Positions 1-6,793 of a stretch of DNA of 7,420 nt are shown here, one piece after another. Both the position numbers and the translations under genes were made by a program. The stretch's first letter is position 1. Every line of letters begins with the position of its first letter. The notes beneath the pieces are model-generated. The model did no database searches, was not told where the DNA came from, and worked only from the letters and a program-made list of their open reading frames with translations. The stretch spans positions 1 to 7,420 of the forward strand of contig JAFANO010000411.1 in the NCBI GenBank assembly GCA_019232645.1, written 5' to 3'. This DNA is from Planctomycetaceae bacterium. GTDB lineage: Bacteria; Planctomycetota; Planctomycetia; Isosphaerales; Isosphaeraceae.

Positions 1-73
1 CGGCGGGGATGGCCCCGTGGTCGGCGAAGTTCTCAGGGGGATAGCCATGAAGGACCAAAGTATCGTATCCCAT
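1..73 (-). CDS. possible partial reading frame running off the left edge, unknown
   Basis: On the minus strand an ATG at 73-71 opens a frame that continues to the left edge without a stop (24 codons). It begins MGYDTLVLHGYPPENF and ends the window in DHGAIPA. The composition is protein-like, unlike the arginine- and proline-rich shadow frames nearby, and the same frame reads VYAEPIF just before the ATG. No Shine-Dalgarno sequence precedes the ATG, so the true start could lie further upstream, or this could be a fragment of a broken gene. The frame stays open back to a stop at 256-254, but that stretch crosses the palindrome cluster and looks non-coding. It would lie downstream of clpC on the same strand. 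I do not recognise a family. Low confidence because only 24 codons are visible. Confidence 0.3.
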   Translation of the reverse strand, partial: MGYDTLVLHGYPPENFADHGAIPA

Positions 74-111
74 GAAAATGGGTTCTGCGTAGACGCTGCG
101 GACACCAGCCG

Positions 112-198
112 GGGGAGCTCCCCGCCCCCCCGTAGCCCGGGAGAGCGCTCTCCCGTGGAACTTGGGCCCACCCAAGAAGCCGCCGGGCTTCAGCCCGT
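112..198. repeat. cluster of four short inverted repeats (REP-like)
   Basis: Four short palindromes lie almost end to end: GGGGAGCTCCCC at 112-123, an 18-base perfect palindrome CGGGAGAGCGCTCTCCCG at 138-155, CTTGGG-CCCA-CCCAAG at 161-176, and CGGGCTTCAGCCCG at about 184-197. None is followed by a T-tract on either strand, so they are not obvious terminators. Dense GC-rich palindromes between genes resemble REP-type elements, but a transposase-linked origin cannot be judged from a single copy. Confidence 0.45.
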
Positions 199-263
199 GC
201 GGAGTGTCACCAGATGATCTCAATGAGCAGATTGCCTCACGTTCCTCGCCGGTTCAAAGCCAA

Positions 264-298
264 CGGGGAAGGAGGGATCCGCGTCCCCTCCCTCCCCG
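264..298 (-). terminator. probable terminator of clpC
   Basis: The hairpin lies 34 bases past the clpC stop. The arms 265-277 and 285-297 pair around a short loop. Two positions (270/292 and 277/285) are A/C mismatches if read as plus-strand RNA but become U-G wobble pairs in minus-strand RNA. This makes a 13-14 pair stem only for transcripts coming from clpC. The sequence after the stem on the minus strand is TTGGCTTTG, a poor U-tract, so termination may be incomplete or assisted. Confidence 0.55.
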
Positions 299-331
299 TG
301 ACGCCGAATCGGCCGCGATTGCCCCGGGTGA

Positions 332-2854
332 TCAGGGCTTCTTGGGCTCGGACTTCGACTCGGTCCCCCCGCCGACGCCCGCCAGCGCCTTGGACTCGCC
401 CTTGGTCGAGGCCTCGAACTTGAGCCGCTTGGTGTCGGCGGCCCCTTCGAGGATGACCTTGATCACATCCAAGCCCTTGAAGGCGCCGCGGAGGATCTCC
501 TCGCTGAGCGGGTCCTCGACCATGTTCTCGATCGCCCGCCGCAAGGGGCGTGCCCCGTAGTCGGGGTTGTAACCCTTGTCGATGATGAACTCCTTGGCCT
601 CGTCGGTCAGGACGAGCTCGAGGCCGCGATCGGAGAGCCGGCTGCGGACCTTCGACAGCTCGATGTCGACGATCTGCTTGAGGTTCTCCTTGTTCAAGGC
701 ATGGAAGACGATCACGTCGTCGAGCCGGTTCAGGAACTCGGGGCGGAAGTACTTCTCGATGGCGACCTTGAGCCGTTCCTTCATGGTCTCATAGCTGGCG
801 GCGTCGTCGCGGCCGCGGTCGAACCCGAAGATGTTGGACGTCGAGGTGGTCTCGGCGCCGGCGTTGGTCGTCATGATGATGATGGTGTTCTTGAAGTCGA
901 CGTTGCGGCCGAAGCTGTCGGTCAGCCGGCCCTCCTCCATGATCTGGAGCAGCATGTTGTAGACGTCGGGGTGCGCCTTCTCGATCTCGTCGAGCAGGAC
1001 CACCGCATAGGGTCGGCGGCGGATCTTCTCGGTGAGCTGGCCCCCCTCCTCGTAGCCGACGTAGCCCGGCGGGGCGCCGATCAGCCGCGAGACGTTGTGC
1101 TTCTCCATGTACTCCGACATGTCGATCTGGATCAGCGCGTCGGAGTCGCCGAACATGAACTCGGCCAGGGCCTTGGCCAGGAGCGTCTTGCCGACGCCGG
1201 TCGGGCCGGCGAAGATGAAGCACCCGATCGGCCGCTTGGGGTCCTTCAACCCGGAGCGACTGCGGCGGACCGCCTGGCTGATCCGCTTGATCGCCTCGGT
1301 CTGGGAGATGACCTTCTTCTGGATCTCCTCCTCCATCTTGAGCAGGCGACCCGTCTCCTCCGCCTCGAGCCGCGTCAGCGGGATGCCGGTCATCTTGCTG
1401 ACGACCTCGGCGACGACGTCCTCGTCGACGGTGCCGTCGACCTCCTTGGAGCGCTCGCGCCACTCGCGGTTGATCGTCTCCTTCTTCTTCTTGAGCTTGC
1501 CGGCCTGGTCGCGCAGCGCCGCGGCGCGTTCGAAGTCCTGGTTGGCGACGGCCTCTTCCTTGTCCTGGTTGAGCCGCTCGATCTGGTCGTCGAGCTCCTT
1601 GAGGTCGGGGGGCCGGGTCATCGCCTTGAGGCGGACGCGGGCGCCGGCCTCGTCGACGACGTCGATCGCCTTGTCCGGCAGGCAGCGGCCGGTGATGTAG
1701 CGGTCCGACAGCTCGATGGCCGCCTCGAGCGCCTCGTCGGTGATCTGGACGCGGTGGTGGGCCTCGTAGCGGTCGCGGAGGCCGCGGAGGATCTCCAGCG
1801 CTTCGGCCTTCGACGGCGGCTCGACGATGATCGTCTGGAACCGCCGCTCCAGCGCGCCGTCCTTCTCGATATACTTGCGGTACTCGTCCAGGGTGGTGGC
1901 GCCGATGCACTGGACCTCGCCCCGGGCCAGGGCCGGCTTGAGCACGTTCGAGGCGTCGATCGCCCCCTCGGCCCCGCCGGCGCCGACGAGCGTGTGCAGC
2001 TCGTCGATGAACAGGATCGTGTTCTTGGCGCGGCGGACCTCATTCATGACGGCCTTGATCCGCTCCTCGAACTGGCCGCGATATTTCGTGCCGGCGACCA
2101 TCATCGCCAGGTCGAGCACGACGATCCGGCGGTCGCGGAGCAGCTCGGGGACGTTGCCGTCGATGATCATCTGGGCCAGGCCCTCGACGATCGCGGTCTT
2201 GCCGACGCCCGCCTCGCCCAGGAGCACGGGGTTGTTCTTGGTCCGGCGCGAGAGCACCTGGACCACCCGCTCGATTTCATTCTGGCGGCCGATGACCGGG
2301 TCCAACTTGCCCTGCCGGGCCAGGTCGGTCAGGTCGCGCCCAAACGAGTCCAAGGCCGGGGTCTTGGACTTATTGCCTTTCGCGGCGGCACGTTCCCCTT
2401 CGCCGCCCGCGTCCATCCCGTGACCGAGCAAGTTGAGCACCTCCTCGCGCACTTCATCAAGCTTCAGGTTCAGGTTCATCAGCACCTGGGCGGCGACCCC
2501 CTCCTGCTCGCGCAAGAGCCCGAGCAGCAGGTGTTCGGTCCCCACGTAATTGTGGTTCAGGTTGCGAGCTTCCTCGATCGCATACTCGATGACCTTCTTG
2601 GCCCGAGGGGTCTGGGGCAGCTTGCCCATGGTCACCATGTCCGGCCCCGCCTGGACGATCTTCTCGACCTCGTTGCGGATCTTCCGGAGGTCGACGTCCA
2701 GGTTCTTCAGGACATTGGCGGCAACGCCGCTGCCCTCCTTGATCAGGCCGAGCAGGACGTGTTCGGTGCCGACGTACTCGTGGTTGAAGCGCTGCGCCTC
2801 TTGATTGGCCAGTTGCATCACCTTGCGGGCACGGTCGGTGAAGCGTTCATACAT
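332..2854 (-). CDS. clpC: ATP-dependent unfoldase ClpC (Clp/Hsp100 family)
   Basis: ClpC is a cytoplasmic hexameric AAA+ unfoldase that uses ATP to thread proteins into the ClpP peptidase. The 840-residue product is full length for the family. In order it shows two N-terminal Clp repeats (about 1-142; YVGTEH occurs in both), Walker A GEAGVGKT (213-220), Walker B ILFIDE (280-285), pore loop KYRG (257-260), a middle domain with a UVR-type segment (about 422-450), the second Walker A GPTGVGKT (550-557), Walker [12 protein letters not shown] (618-628), pore loop GYVG (about 597-600) and arginine finger in [10 protein letters not shown] (R710). NIFGF (FGF at 676-678) occupies the ClpP-docking loop position. 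The start is set at MYERF, the family's usual N-terminus, with GGAG eight bases upstream; an in-frame GTG 24 bases earlier has no ribosome site. No mcsA, mcsB or ctsR gene lies beside it, and no CIRCE or CtsR-type operator is visible upstream. Confidence 0.98.
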   Translation of the reverse strand: MYERFTDRARKVMQLANQEAQRFNHEYVGTEHVLLGLIKEGSGVAANVLKNLDVDLRKIRNEVEKIVQAGPDMVTMGKLPQTPRAKKVIEYAIEEARNLNHNYVGTEHLLLGLLREQEGVAAQVLMNLNLKLDEVREEVLNLLGHGMDAGGEGERAAAKGNKSKTPALDSFGRDLTDLARQGKLDPVIGRQNEIERVVQVLSRRTKNNPVLLGEAGVGKTAIVEGLAQMIIDGNVPELLRDRRIVVLDLAMMVAGTKYRGQFEERIKAVMNEVRRAKNTILFIDELHTLVGAGGAEGAIDASNVLKPALARGEVQCIGATTLDEYRKYIEKDGALERRFQTIIVEPPSKAEALEILRGLRDRYEAHHRVQITDEALEAAIELSDRYITGRCLPDKAIDVVDEAGARVRLKAMTRPPDLKELDDQIERLNQDKEEAVANQDFERAAALRDQAGKLKKKKETINREWRERSKEVDGTVDEDVVAEVVSKMTGIPLTRLEAEETGRLLKMEEEIQKKVISQTEAIKRISQAVRRSRSGLKDPKRPIGCFIFAGPTGVGKTLLAKALAEFMFGDSDALIQIDMSEYMEKHNVSRLIGAPPGYVGYEEGGQLTEKIRRRPYAVVLLDEIEKAHPDVYNMLLQIMEEGRLTDSFGRNVDFKNTIIIMTTNAGAETTSTSNIFGFDRGRDDAASYETMKERLKVAIEKYFRPEFLNRLDDVIVFHALNKENLKQIVDIELSKVRSRLSDRGLELVLTDEAKEFIIDKGYNPDYGARPLRRAIENMVEDPLSEEILRGAFKGLDVIKVILEGAADTKRLKFEASTKGESKALAGVGGGTESKSEPKKP

Positions 2855-3040
2855 GCGGTCGACTCCGACGGTTTCCACCGGGCCATTGCCGGTCCAGGGC
2901 CTGCTCTAGGTAGTACATCAAATGGTTGCCGAACGTTCCGTTGGGCCGGTCCAATCCGCCTCCTCCAGTCCCTCCAGATCCATGGCTCGAGGTCCCACGT
3001 CTTCGGCGACGCGGTCGAGCACCTGTCCGACTCTACCTTT

Positions 3041-3069
3041 ATCTTACGCGGATGTCTCAATCTCACCAA
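3041..3069 (-). promoter_or_regulatory. weak candidate promoter of clpC
   Basis: On the minus strand TTGGTG (3069-3064) is separated by 17 bases from TAAGAT (3046-3041), in a locally AT-rich stretch upstream of clpC. The -35 matches the sigma70 consensus at 3 of 6 positions and the -10 at 4 of 6. It would give a leader of about 180 bases. A TTGAGA hexamer overlaps the spacer but has no -10 at a good distance. This is the best candidate I could find, not a firm call. Confidence 0.25.
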
Positions 3070-3290
3070 ATTTGGGACGGCCGGTTGATGCTCCAGGACG
3101 CCAGGACCGGGCCCAGCCCTCGACTCGTGCCCCGAGCATGGAGAGGGAGCGGCCCTCCGATCGCCCGGCCTCATGCGCATTCGAAGAGATCTCGCGCTCG
3201 CTGTCCGGATCTCGACTCCGAGTTCTCCAATTTCCCAAGCAGCGGAGCAGAACAGGTGCATGAAATTCCTGGAACCCTGATCAACGATAA

Positions 3291-3334
3291 GGGCTCGGAG
3301 CCGGTCACCCCGATCCTGGCGACGGCCCGAGCCC
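3291..3334 (-). terminator. probable terminator of the TPR membrane-protein gene
   Basis: GGGCTCG (3291-3297) pairs with CGAGCCC (3328-3334), and after a small internal loop GCCG (3300-3303) pairs with CGGC (3323-3326), giving 11 pairs. In the minus direction the stem begins 30 bases past the stop codon of the gene at 3365-3898 and is followed by TTATCGTTG, a short U-rich run. On the plus strand no T-run follows, so it most likely serves the minus-strand gene. Confidence 0.5.
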
Positions 3335-3364
3335 GTGTTGCCGATCCTGACAGGTCGATCGGAT

Positions 3365-3898
3365 TCAGGACGATTGTCCGTCTCCCAGCCGGGCGAGGGC
3401 CTGATTGATCTCCCAGCGCCATTTGGCACCGCCCTCCAGCTCCAGACACTGGCGAAACGCGCGACGCGCCAGCGCGGGCTGCTCGGTCCGCGCGAACAGG
3501 GTCCCCAGTTGCATCAGTGCGTCGGCGTCGGTCTCGTCCATCGCCAAGATCCGTTCCAGATGCCGCCGGGACTCGTTCCAGCGGCCTCGCAGGTAGGACT
3601 CGGTCGCCTCGCGAAAGAGCCGGTCAATCTCGGCGCGGTGACGCTCCGGATGACAGAGCCAGATCCACCAGAGCGTGTAGCCAAAGCTCGCCACCCAGTT
3701 GCAGACCGCCAGGGCCGCGAAGAACTCCGGCCAACCCGGGGCGAACGACTCGGTCCAGATGAACCGCGCCACCAGCGCCAGGGAGAGAGTCGACGCGAAG
3801 AGTACCGCCAGGATCATCCCCAGCACGTCCTGGCCAGACCAGACCTGGGCCAGGCCCGGCCAGAGGCTCAACACCGCGATCCAGAGTCGCTTCGGCAC
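3365..3898 (-). CDS. small membrane protein with C-terminal TPR repeats, function unknown
   Basis: The 177-residue product has a hydrophobic N-terminal half and a soluble TPR-like tail. Likely membrane segments are about 5-19 (short, ending in WPGLAQVWSGQ), 24-47 and 58-82. The PGLxQxxxGQ pattern recalls small multi-pass proteins whose hairpin begins PGLGQ, but this is only a resemblance. The tail contains two helix-pair repeats: about 90-120 (FREATESYLRGRWNESRRHL) and 124-157 (ALMQLGTLFARTEQPALARR), typical of TPRs that bind protein partners. The start is GTG at 3898, chosen for a strong GGAAGGAG seven bases upstream; no nearby ATG has a comparable site. It has its own promoter (3956-3984) and probable terminator (3291-3334), so it is probably monocistronic. 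The tail probably faces the cytoplasm because H- and R-rich residues follow the last membrane segment, but topology is inferred. No enzyme motif is present. Confidence 0.85.
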   Translation of the reverse strand: MPKRLWIAVLSLWPGLAQVWSGQDVLGMILAVLFASTLSLALVARFIWTESFAPGWPEFFAALAVCNWVASFGYTLWWIWLCHPERHRAEIDRLFREATESYLRGRWNESRRHLERILAMDETDADALMQLGTLFARTEQPALARRAFRQCLELEGGAKWRWEINQALARLGDGQSS

Positions 3899-3955
3899 GA
3901 TTCGGCTCCTTCCGTCATCCTTCGCTCGGGGGAAGATCCTTTTCCCATGATTGAG

Positions 3956-3984
3956 ATTCTAAACGACAATCAAGGCCAAATCAA
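3956..3984 (-). promoter_or_regulatory. sigma70-type promoter of the TPR membrane-protein gene
   Basis: On the minus strand TTGATT (3984-3979) is followed after exactly 17 bases by TAGAAT (3961-3956). The -35 matches TTGACA at 4 of 6 and the -10 matches TATAAT at 5 of 6, in an AT-rich island of otherwise GC-rich sequence. Transcription would start near 3949 and leave a leader of about 50 bases before the GTG at 3898. Confidence 0.6.
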
Positions 3985-4108
3985 GTTGCCACGACGCCCC
4001 CCGGAGCCGCCACGCGGGCGGTCGGAGTCCGGTGGGGGAGTCAGAGGAGGACGTGACCGTCGCTTCTCATCACCGACGATCCCCCGCGATCGCTCGTAAG
4101 GTTGAAGG

Positions 4109-5422
4109 CTACCGCAAGATCCGGTCGCGGACTTTCCGGCCCAGGTCGCGGAGCCGCTGGCGTTCCTCGCTCCGTCGCTCTGGGTCGCGGCCGCCGGTCA
4201 TTGCATCGAGCGCGCCGTCGTCGTCGACCGAGACCCTCAGCGCGTCGAGCGTGCCGCGCACGCGGAGGCAGGAGAGCTGGTTGACGTCGATCGACAGGTC
4301 CGAGAGCACCGTCCGGGCCTTGCCCGGGATCCGATCGGTCAGGCTCTCGGACCGAACCCGGTAGTCGAGCCGGCCGTCGAAGTCGGTCCAGCCGGTCATG
4401 ACGATCGGCAGCTTGGTGACGTTGATCGTCAGGTTGTCGGTCTCGACCCGGCCGGCCTTGATGGCGAAGTCGGTCTTGACCGAGCCCACCCGGGCGTCGG
4501 CGGGCATCTCGACCAGCGCGGCCAGCTCGGCCAGGAGCTTCGACCCATCGAGCCGGATCGGATTGAGGCCGATCGCCCCCTGGCCGACGAGCGATCGCCG
4601 CATGGCGTCGCGGGTCATGCCCCGCCCCCGCACGTAGAGGTTCGCCTCCAGCCGCCCCTCGACCGACGCGATCGCCCCGGAGAGGACCGGGACCAGGTAA
4701 CTCAGGGAGTCCATCCCCTCACTCAGCGCGACGTCCCGGGCGCGAAGCTGCCCCTCGAACACCGGCTCCACGCCCGAGCGGTCGAGCGACGCCGCCAGCT
4801 CGAAGGGGCCGCCGTTGAGCGTGCCGCCCAGGTGCTGGATCGCGGCGTGACGGCCCGCGCACGTCGCGCGGCCTTCGATCCCGGTGAAGTCGAGCCGCGT
4901 CCGGCTGGGCTCGTCGATCACGCGGATCGTGGCGTCGCGGACCAGGACCGTCAGCCCGCTCGGCCCCTCGCACTGATCCGGACACGACGCCGAATCGGCC
5001 GGCGCGACCTCGGCCTGGGCCGGCCCGGGCTGGAGCAGGTCGGCCAGCTCGAGCGACCCGTCGTCGCGACGGTGGACCCGGAGGGACAGCCCGCTGACCT
5101 CGATCTCGGTCGGTCCCACCTGTCCGACCAGCAGTTGCAGCACGCTGACGTTGATCCGCGCCGTGCCGATCTTGAGCCAGGGGTCGTGGACCGAGCGGGG
5201 CGAGCCGATCTCCAGGTCGGCGAGCCGGACGTCGCCCAGGGGGCCGATCCGCAACCGCCCCAGCCCGATCGTCCGACCGGTCGCCTTGCCGAGCTGTTCG
5301 ACGACTTTCGTCCGGGCCCACTCGGTCGGCGCGACGATCAGGATCACGGTCCAGAGCAGCGGGGGAAGCCCAAGCACACCCAACGGGACCAGCCAGCGGC
5401 GGCGGAATCGGGGACGTTTCAT
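4109..5422 (-). CDS. AsmA-like membrane-anchored envelope protein
   Basis: The 437-residue product has a basic N-terminus (MKRPRFRRRW), one membrane segment (about 11-31) and a long extracytoplasmic part rich in short beta strands. Residues 45-110 (TGRTIGLGRLRIGPLGDVRLADLEIG) and 265-360 (GRGMTRDAM, LDGSKLLAEL, IKAGRVETDNL, GWTDFDGRLDYRV) match the N- and C-terminal patterns of the AsmA superfamily. Members are bridge-like proteins implicated in outer-membrane lipid homeostasis; most are longer than this one. It has a CPDQC pair at 147-151 and further cysteines at 188 and 385, which could form disulfides. The last 30 residues are a highly charged probable helix. ATG at 5422 is chosen because GGGAGG lies seven bases upstream and the hydrophobic anchor follows at once; the frame stays open to 5836 but is low-complexity and not protein-like. 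A weak hairpin at 4007-4021 lies downstream without a T-run. The family call is from pattern recognition; the lipid role is inferred. Confidence 0.85.
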   Translation of the reverse strand: MKRPRFRRRWLVPLGVLGLPPLLWTVILIVAPTEWARTKVVEQLGKATGRTIGLGRLRIGPLGDVRLADLEIGSPRSVHDPWLKIGTARINVSVLQLLVGQVGPTEIEVSGLSLRVHRRDDGSLELADLLQPGPAQAEVAPADSASCPDQCEGPSGLTVLVRDATIRVIDEPSRTRLDFTGIEGRATCAGRHAAIQHLGGTLNGGPFELAASLDRSGVEPVFEGQLRARDVALSEGMDSLSYLVPVLSGAIASVEGRLEANLYVRGRGMTRDAMRRSLVGQGAIGLNPIRLDGSKLLAELAALVEMPADARVGSVKTDFAIKAGRVETDNLTINVTKLPIVMTGWTDFDGRLDYRVRSESLTDRIPGKARTVLSDLSIDVNQLSCLRVRGTLDALRVSVDDDGALDAMTGGRDPERRSEERQRLRDLGRKVRDRILR

Positions 5423-5666
5423 AGGCGATCCTCCCGTGATCTCCCGAAACCTTGGGAACGAGGGCGGACCGTGCCGGTCGCCCACCGGCCCCTCACCCGG
5501 GGATCCCGCCCCGGCGCACGGCCGGACTCGCGGCGGACCATACCGCAACGCCCCCGGTCCGACAACCGCAAAGTCGCGCATTTGCCTGGCGGCCTGGCGT
5601 CCGACCCGGGCGCGAGTTCGCCTCGAACCCGGGCCTCCGCTACTTTCAGACGGAAGGAGCCCTCTG

Positions 5667-5744
5667 GTGAGTCGCCCTGAGGATCTACCCATCGTCGCCC
5701 GCGAACCCCACAAGACGACCCTGGCCGAGTCGGCCGAGGATTGA
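5667..5744 (+). CDS. possible 25-residue small protein
   Basis: GTG at 5667 is preceded by GGAAGGAG with a seven-base spacer, the same arrangement that starts the TPR gene in this window. The frame runs 25 codons to TGA at 5742-5744. The product begins (M)SRPEDLPIVAREP and ends LAESAED; it is hydrophilic and acidic at the end, with no membrane segment or known motif. No clear promoter was found upstream (TACTTT at about 5641-5646 is a weak -10 candidate). It could be a genuine micropeptide, a leader, or a decayed gene start. The ribosome site is the main evidence. Confidence 0.3.
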   Translation: MSRPEDLPIVAREPHKTTLAESAED

Positions 5745-5750
5745 GCCCGA

Positions 5751-5806
5751 TTTGGGATGCGGTCCCTCCGCCGTACAATTTGGGGTGCGGCTCCTCCGCC
5801 GTTCAA
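5751..5806. repeat. imperfect 28-base tandem repeat, two copies
   Basis: Copy one is 5751-5778 and copy two 5779-5806, directly abutting. They agree at 24 of 28 positions; the shared frame is TTTGGG-TGCGG-CCTCCGCCGT-CAA. Each copy contains GCGG and CCGC arms that can fold a small hairpin. Copies differ mainly in paired or loop positions, consistent with an old duplication. Such a unit may be a dispersed genomic repeat or a duplicated regulatory site; only more genome sequence can tell. Confidence 0.75.
5752..5779 (+). promoter_or_regulatory. weak candidate promoter inside the tandem repeat
   Basis: TTGGGA (5752-5757) is followed after 16 bases by TACAAT (5774-5779), a 5-of-6 match to the -10 consensus; the -35 matches 4 of 6. 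The second repeat copy has TTCAAG at the same place, so only copy one looks functional. It would point towards the tiny frame at 5858 and the methyltransferase. Confidence 0.3.
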
Positions 5807-5857
5807 GTAAGGAGGTCGGAATAACTCGAGGACCATCTATCAATCGGAGGGTCGACG

Positions 5858-5911
5858 ATGAGCGTGAAGCCGTCCACTGCTGAGAAGATTGGAGCCATCC
5901 TGGAGATCTAG
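5858..5911 (+). CDS. possible 17-residue micropeptide or leader
   Basis: CGGAGG (5845-5850) stands seven bases before ATG at 5858, an ideal ribosome site. The frame encodes MSVKPSTAEKIGAILEI and stops at TAG 5909-5911. The sequence resembles the amphipathic beginning of an ordinary protein that has been cut short, so it may be the relic 5' end of a lost gene rather than a working peptide. It precedes the methyltransferase by 105 bases on the same strand and could act as a leader frame. No homologue is recognised. Confidence 0.25.
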   Translation: MSVKPSTAEKIGAILEI

Positions 5912-5930
5912 CCCGCGACCGATTTGAGCC

Positions 5931-5944
5931 CATGAGTCCTCATG
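5931..5944. promoter_or_regulatory. 14-base palindrome upstream of the methyltransferase
   Basis: CATGAG and CTCATG flank a two-base centre TC, giving a perfect inverted repeat 73 bases ahead of the methyltransferase start, in a region lower in GC than the genes. It might be an operator for a dimeric repressor. No second copy is visible, so chance cannot be excluded. Confidence 0.2.
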
Positions 5945-6004
5945 ATGCCATAGCGTCACCCTGAATCGCATGAAAATGAGCCGAAGGTTGCCATGAGAAA
6001 TCTA

Positions 6005-6009
6005 GGGAG
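6005..6009 (+). promoter_or_regulatory. ribosome binding site that decides the methyltransferase start
   Basis: GGGAG lies seven bases before ATG 6017. The alternative in-frame ATG at 5993 is preceded by the weaker GAAGG only five bases away and would add MRNLGSRA, which is not typical of the family. Confidence 0.6.
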
Positions 6010-6016
6010 TCGCGCG

Positions 6017-6778
6017 ATGTCCACGCACGACCAGGATCTCGCCTTGGCGTTCGACGACCAGGCGGCGAAGTTCGAGCGAGCCCCCGTCCAGAGCGACCCG
6101 GAGGCGCTGGGGCGGCTGGTCCGGGCGGCCGACCTGCCGGCCGGGAGCCGGATCCTCGACGCCGGTTGCGGGCCGGGGCTGGTCAGCGAGGCGCTGCTGG
6201 CCGCCGGCCATCGGGTCGTCGGCGTTGACCTCTCGGCCGAGATGATCGCCCGCGCCCGGAAGCGCTGCGCCGCGTATGGCGACCGGGCGCACTTCGAACA
6301 GACCTCGCTCCACGACCCCGAGCTGGCCGGGCCGTTCGACGCGGCGATCTCGCGCTACGTGCTCCACCACGTGACCGACCCCCTGGCGTTCGTCGCCCGA
6401 CAGCTCGAGTTGCTCCGGCCCGGGGGGGTGGTCGTGCTCAGCGACCACACGTCCGACCCCGATCCCGACGGGGCCGCCCGGCACGAGGCGATCGAGCGCG
6501 CCCGGGACCGAACCCACACCCGCAACCTGACCCCCGGCGCGCTGGTGGACCTGCTCGCCCGCGCCGGGTCGGTCGAGATCCGGCTGATCGAGGAGGAATT
6601 CACGCTCGACTTCGACGAGTGGTTTGACCGCGGCACCCCGGCCGCCTCCAAGGCCAGCGTCCGCGAGCGGATCCTGTCCGCCCCCCCGATCCGAGGCTTC
6701 CGCCCGACGCTCCGCGACGACGGCGGGGTCCGGATCGACTGTTTCCGGGCGATCGTCCGGGGCGTCAAGCCGGCCTGA
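6017..6778 (+). CDS. class I SAM-dependent methyltransferase (Methyltransf_11/UbiE-like fold)
   Basis: The 253-residue product transfers a methyl group from S-adenosylmethionine to an unidentified small molecule. Motif I LDAGCGPG (47-54) forms the SAM loop; the acidic residue of VGVDLS (D71) would bind the ribose. FDAAISRYVLHHVTDPL (about 107-123) and LRPGGVVVLSDH (133-144) are the later core motifs, as in UbiE-like and Methyltransf_11 proteins. The first 45 residues (MSTHDQDLALAFDDQAAKF) form the usual N-terminal helix region. The C-terminal part (RNLTPGALVDLLARAGSVEI and after) resembles the substrate-side cap of these enzymes. It is cytoplasmic, with no signal or membrane segment. Nothing nearby indicates menaquinone or ubiquinone synthesis, so a ubiE label is not justified. 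It is transcribed away from the AsmA-like gene and towards the acyl-CoA synthetase remnant. Confidence 0.93.
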   Translation: MSTHDQDLALAFDDQAAKFERAPVQSDPEALGRLVRAADLPAGSRILDAGCGPGLVSEALLAAGHRVVGVDLSAEMIARARKRCAAYGDRAHFEQTSLHDPELAGPFDAAISRYVLHHVTDPLAFVARQLELLRPGGVVVLSDHTSDPDPDGAARHEAIERARDRTHTRNLTPGALVDLLARAGSVEIRLIEEEFTLDFDEWFDRGTPAASKASVRERILSAPPIRGFRPTLRDDGGVRIDCFRAIVRGVKPA

Positions 6779-6790
6779 GACATCGCCCGG
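6745..6790 (+). terminator. hairpin spanning the methyltransferase stop codon, possible terminator
   Basis: CCGGGCGAT (6745-6753) is perfectly complementary to ATCGCCCGG (6782-6790), enclosing the last codons and the stop. No T-run follows (GATTCAGCG), and the loop is 28 bases, so this is at best a weak or factor-assisted terminator. It may simply reflect GC-rich sequence. Confidence 0.25.
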
Positions 6791-6793
6791 GAT

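Larger units (their letters stand above)
2855..3364. other. intergenic region between clpC and the TPR gene
   Basis: No credible gene is seen in these 510 bases. Several frames are open on both strands, but they are arginine- and proline-rich, overlap one another and lack a ribosome site. The right end carries the hairpin placed as terminator of the TPR gene (3291-3334). The left 180 bases would be the clpC leader if the weak promoter at 3041-3069 is real. Local AT content rises around 3035-3075 and 3225-3290, which fits regulatory sequence. GGAG at 2863-2866 (minus strand) is the clpC ribosome site. Confidence 0.6.
5423..6016. other. divergent intergenic region between the AsmA-like gene and the methyltransferase
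   Basis: This 594-base gap holds the start signals for genes leaving in both directions. On the minus strand GGGAGG (5435-5430) is the ribosome site of the AsmA-like gene; I found no convincing promoter for it. From 5440 to 5650 the sequence is very GC-rich and I see nothing definite. From 5650 onwards there are two tiny plus-strand frames with good ribosome sites, a 28-base tandem repeat, an AAGGAGGT (5809-5816) with no start codon behind it, a small palindrome (5931-5944) and the methyltransferase ribosome site. Confidence 0.6.

Noticed and set aside
789..1910. A 373-codon open frame on the minus strand inside clpC
   Set aside because: It is a shifted reading of clpC, rich in R, P, G and H, with no recognisable motif.
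2852..2878. An eight-residue N-terminal extension of ClpC starting at GTG 2878
   Set aside because: The GTG has no Shine-Dalgarno sequence; GGAG eight bases before MYERF and the family's standard N-terminus favour 2854.
701..3088. A 795-codon open frame on the plus strand across clpC
   Set aside because: It is antisense to a fully recognisable clpC gene and is a product of strong GC bias at third positions. Its translation is a repetitive run of L, D, V, G and R with no domain and no good ribosome site.
2855..3100. Heat-shock operator (CIRCE or CtsR box) upstream of clpC
   Set aside because: I looked for TTAGCACTC-type inverted repeats and GGTCAAA direct repeats and found neither.
2818..3429. 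Open frames on both strands in the clpC-TPR gap
   Set aside because: They overlap each other and neighbouring genes, are low-complexity, and lack ribosome sites or motifs.
5423..5836. Upstream extension of the AsmA-like frame
   Set aside because: The extra 138 codons cross the tandem repeat and are arginine-, glycine- and proline-rich. The ATG at 5422 has GGGAGG at ideal spacing directly before a membrane anchor.
6002..6517. Antisense open frame across the methyltransferase
   Set aside because: It is a shadow of the methyltransferase gene in GC-rich DNA with no independent evidence.
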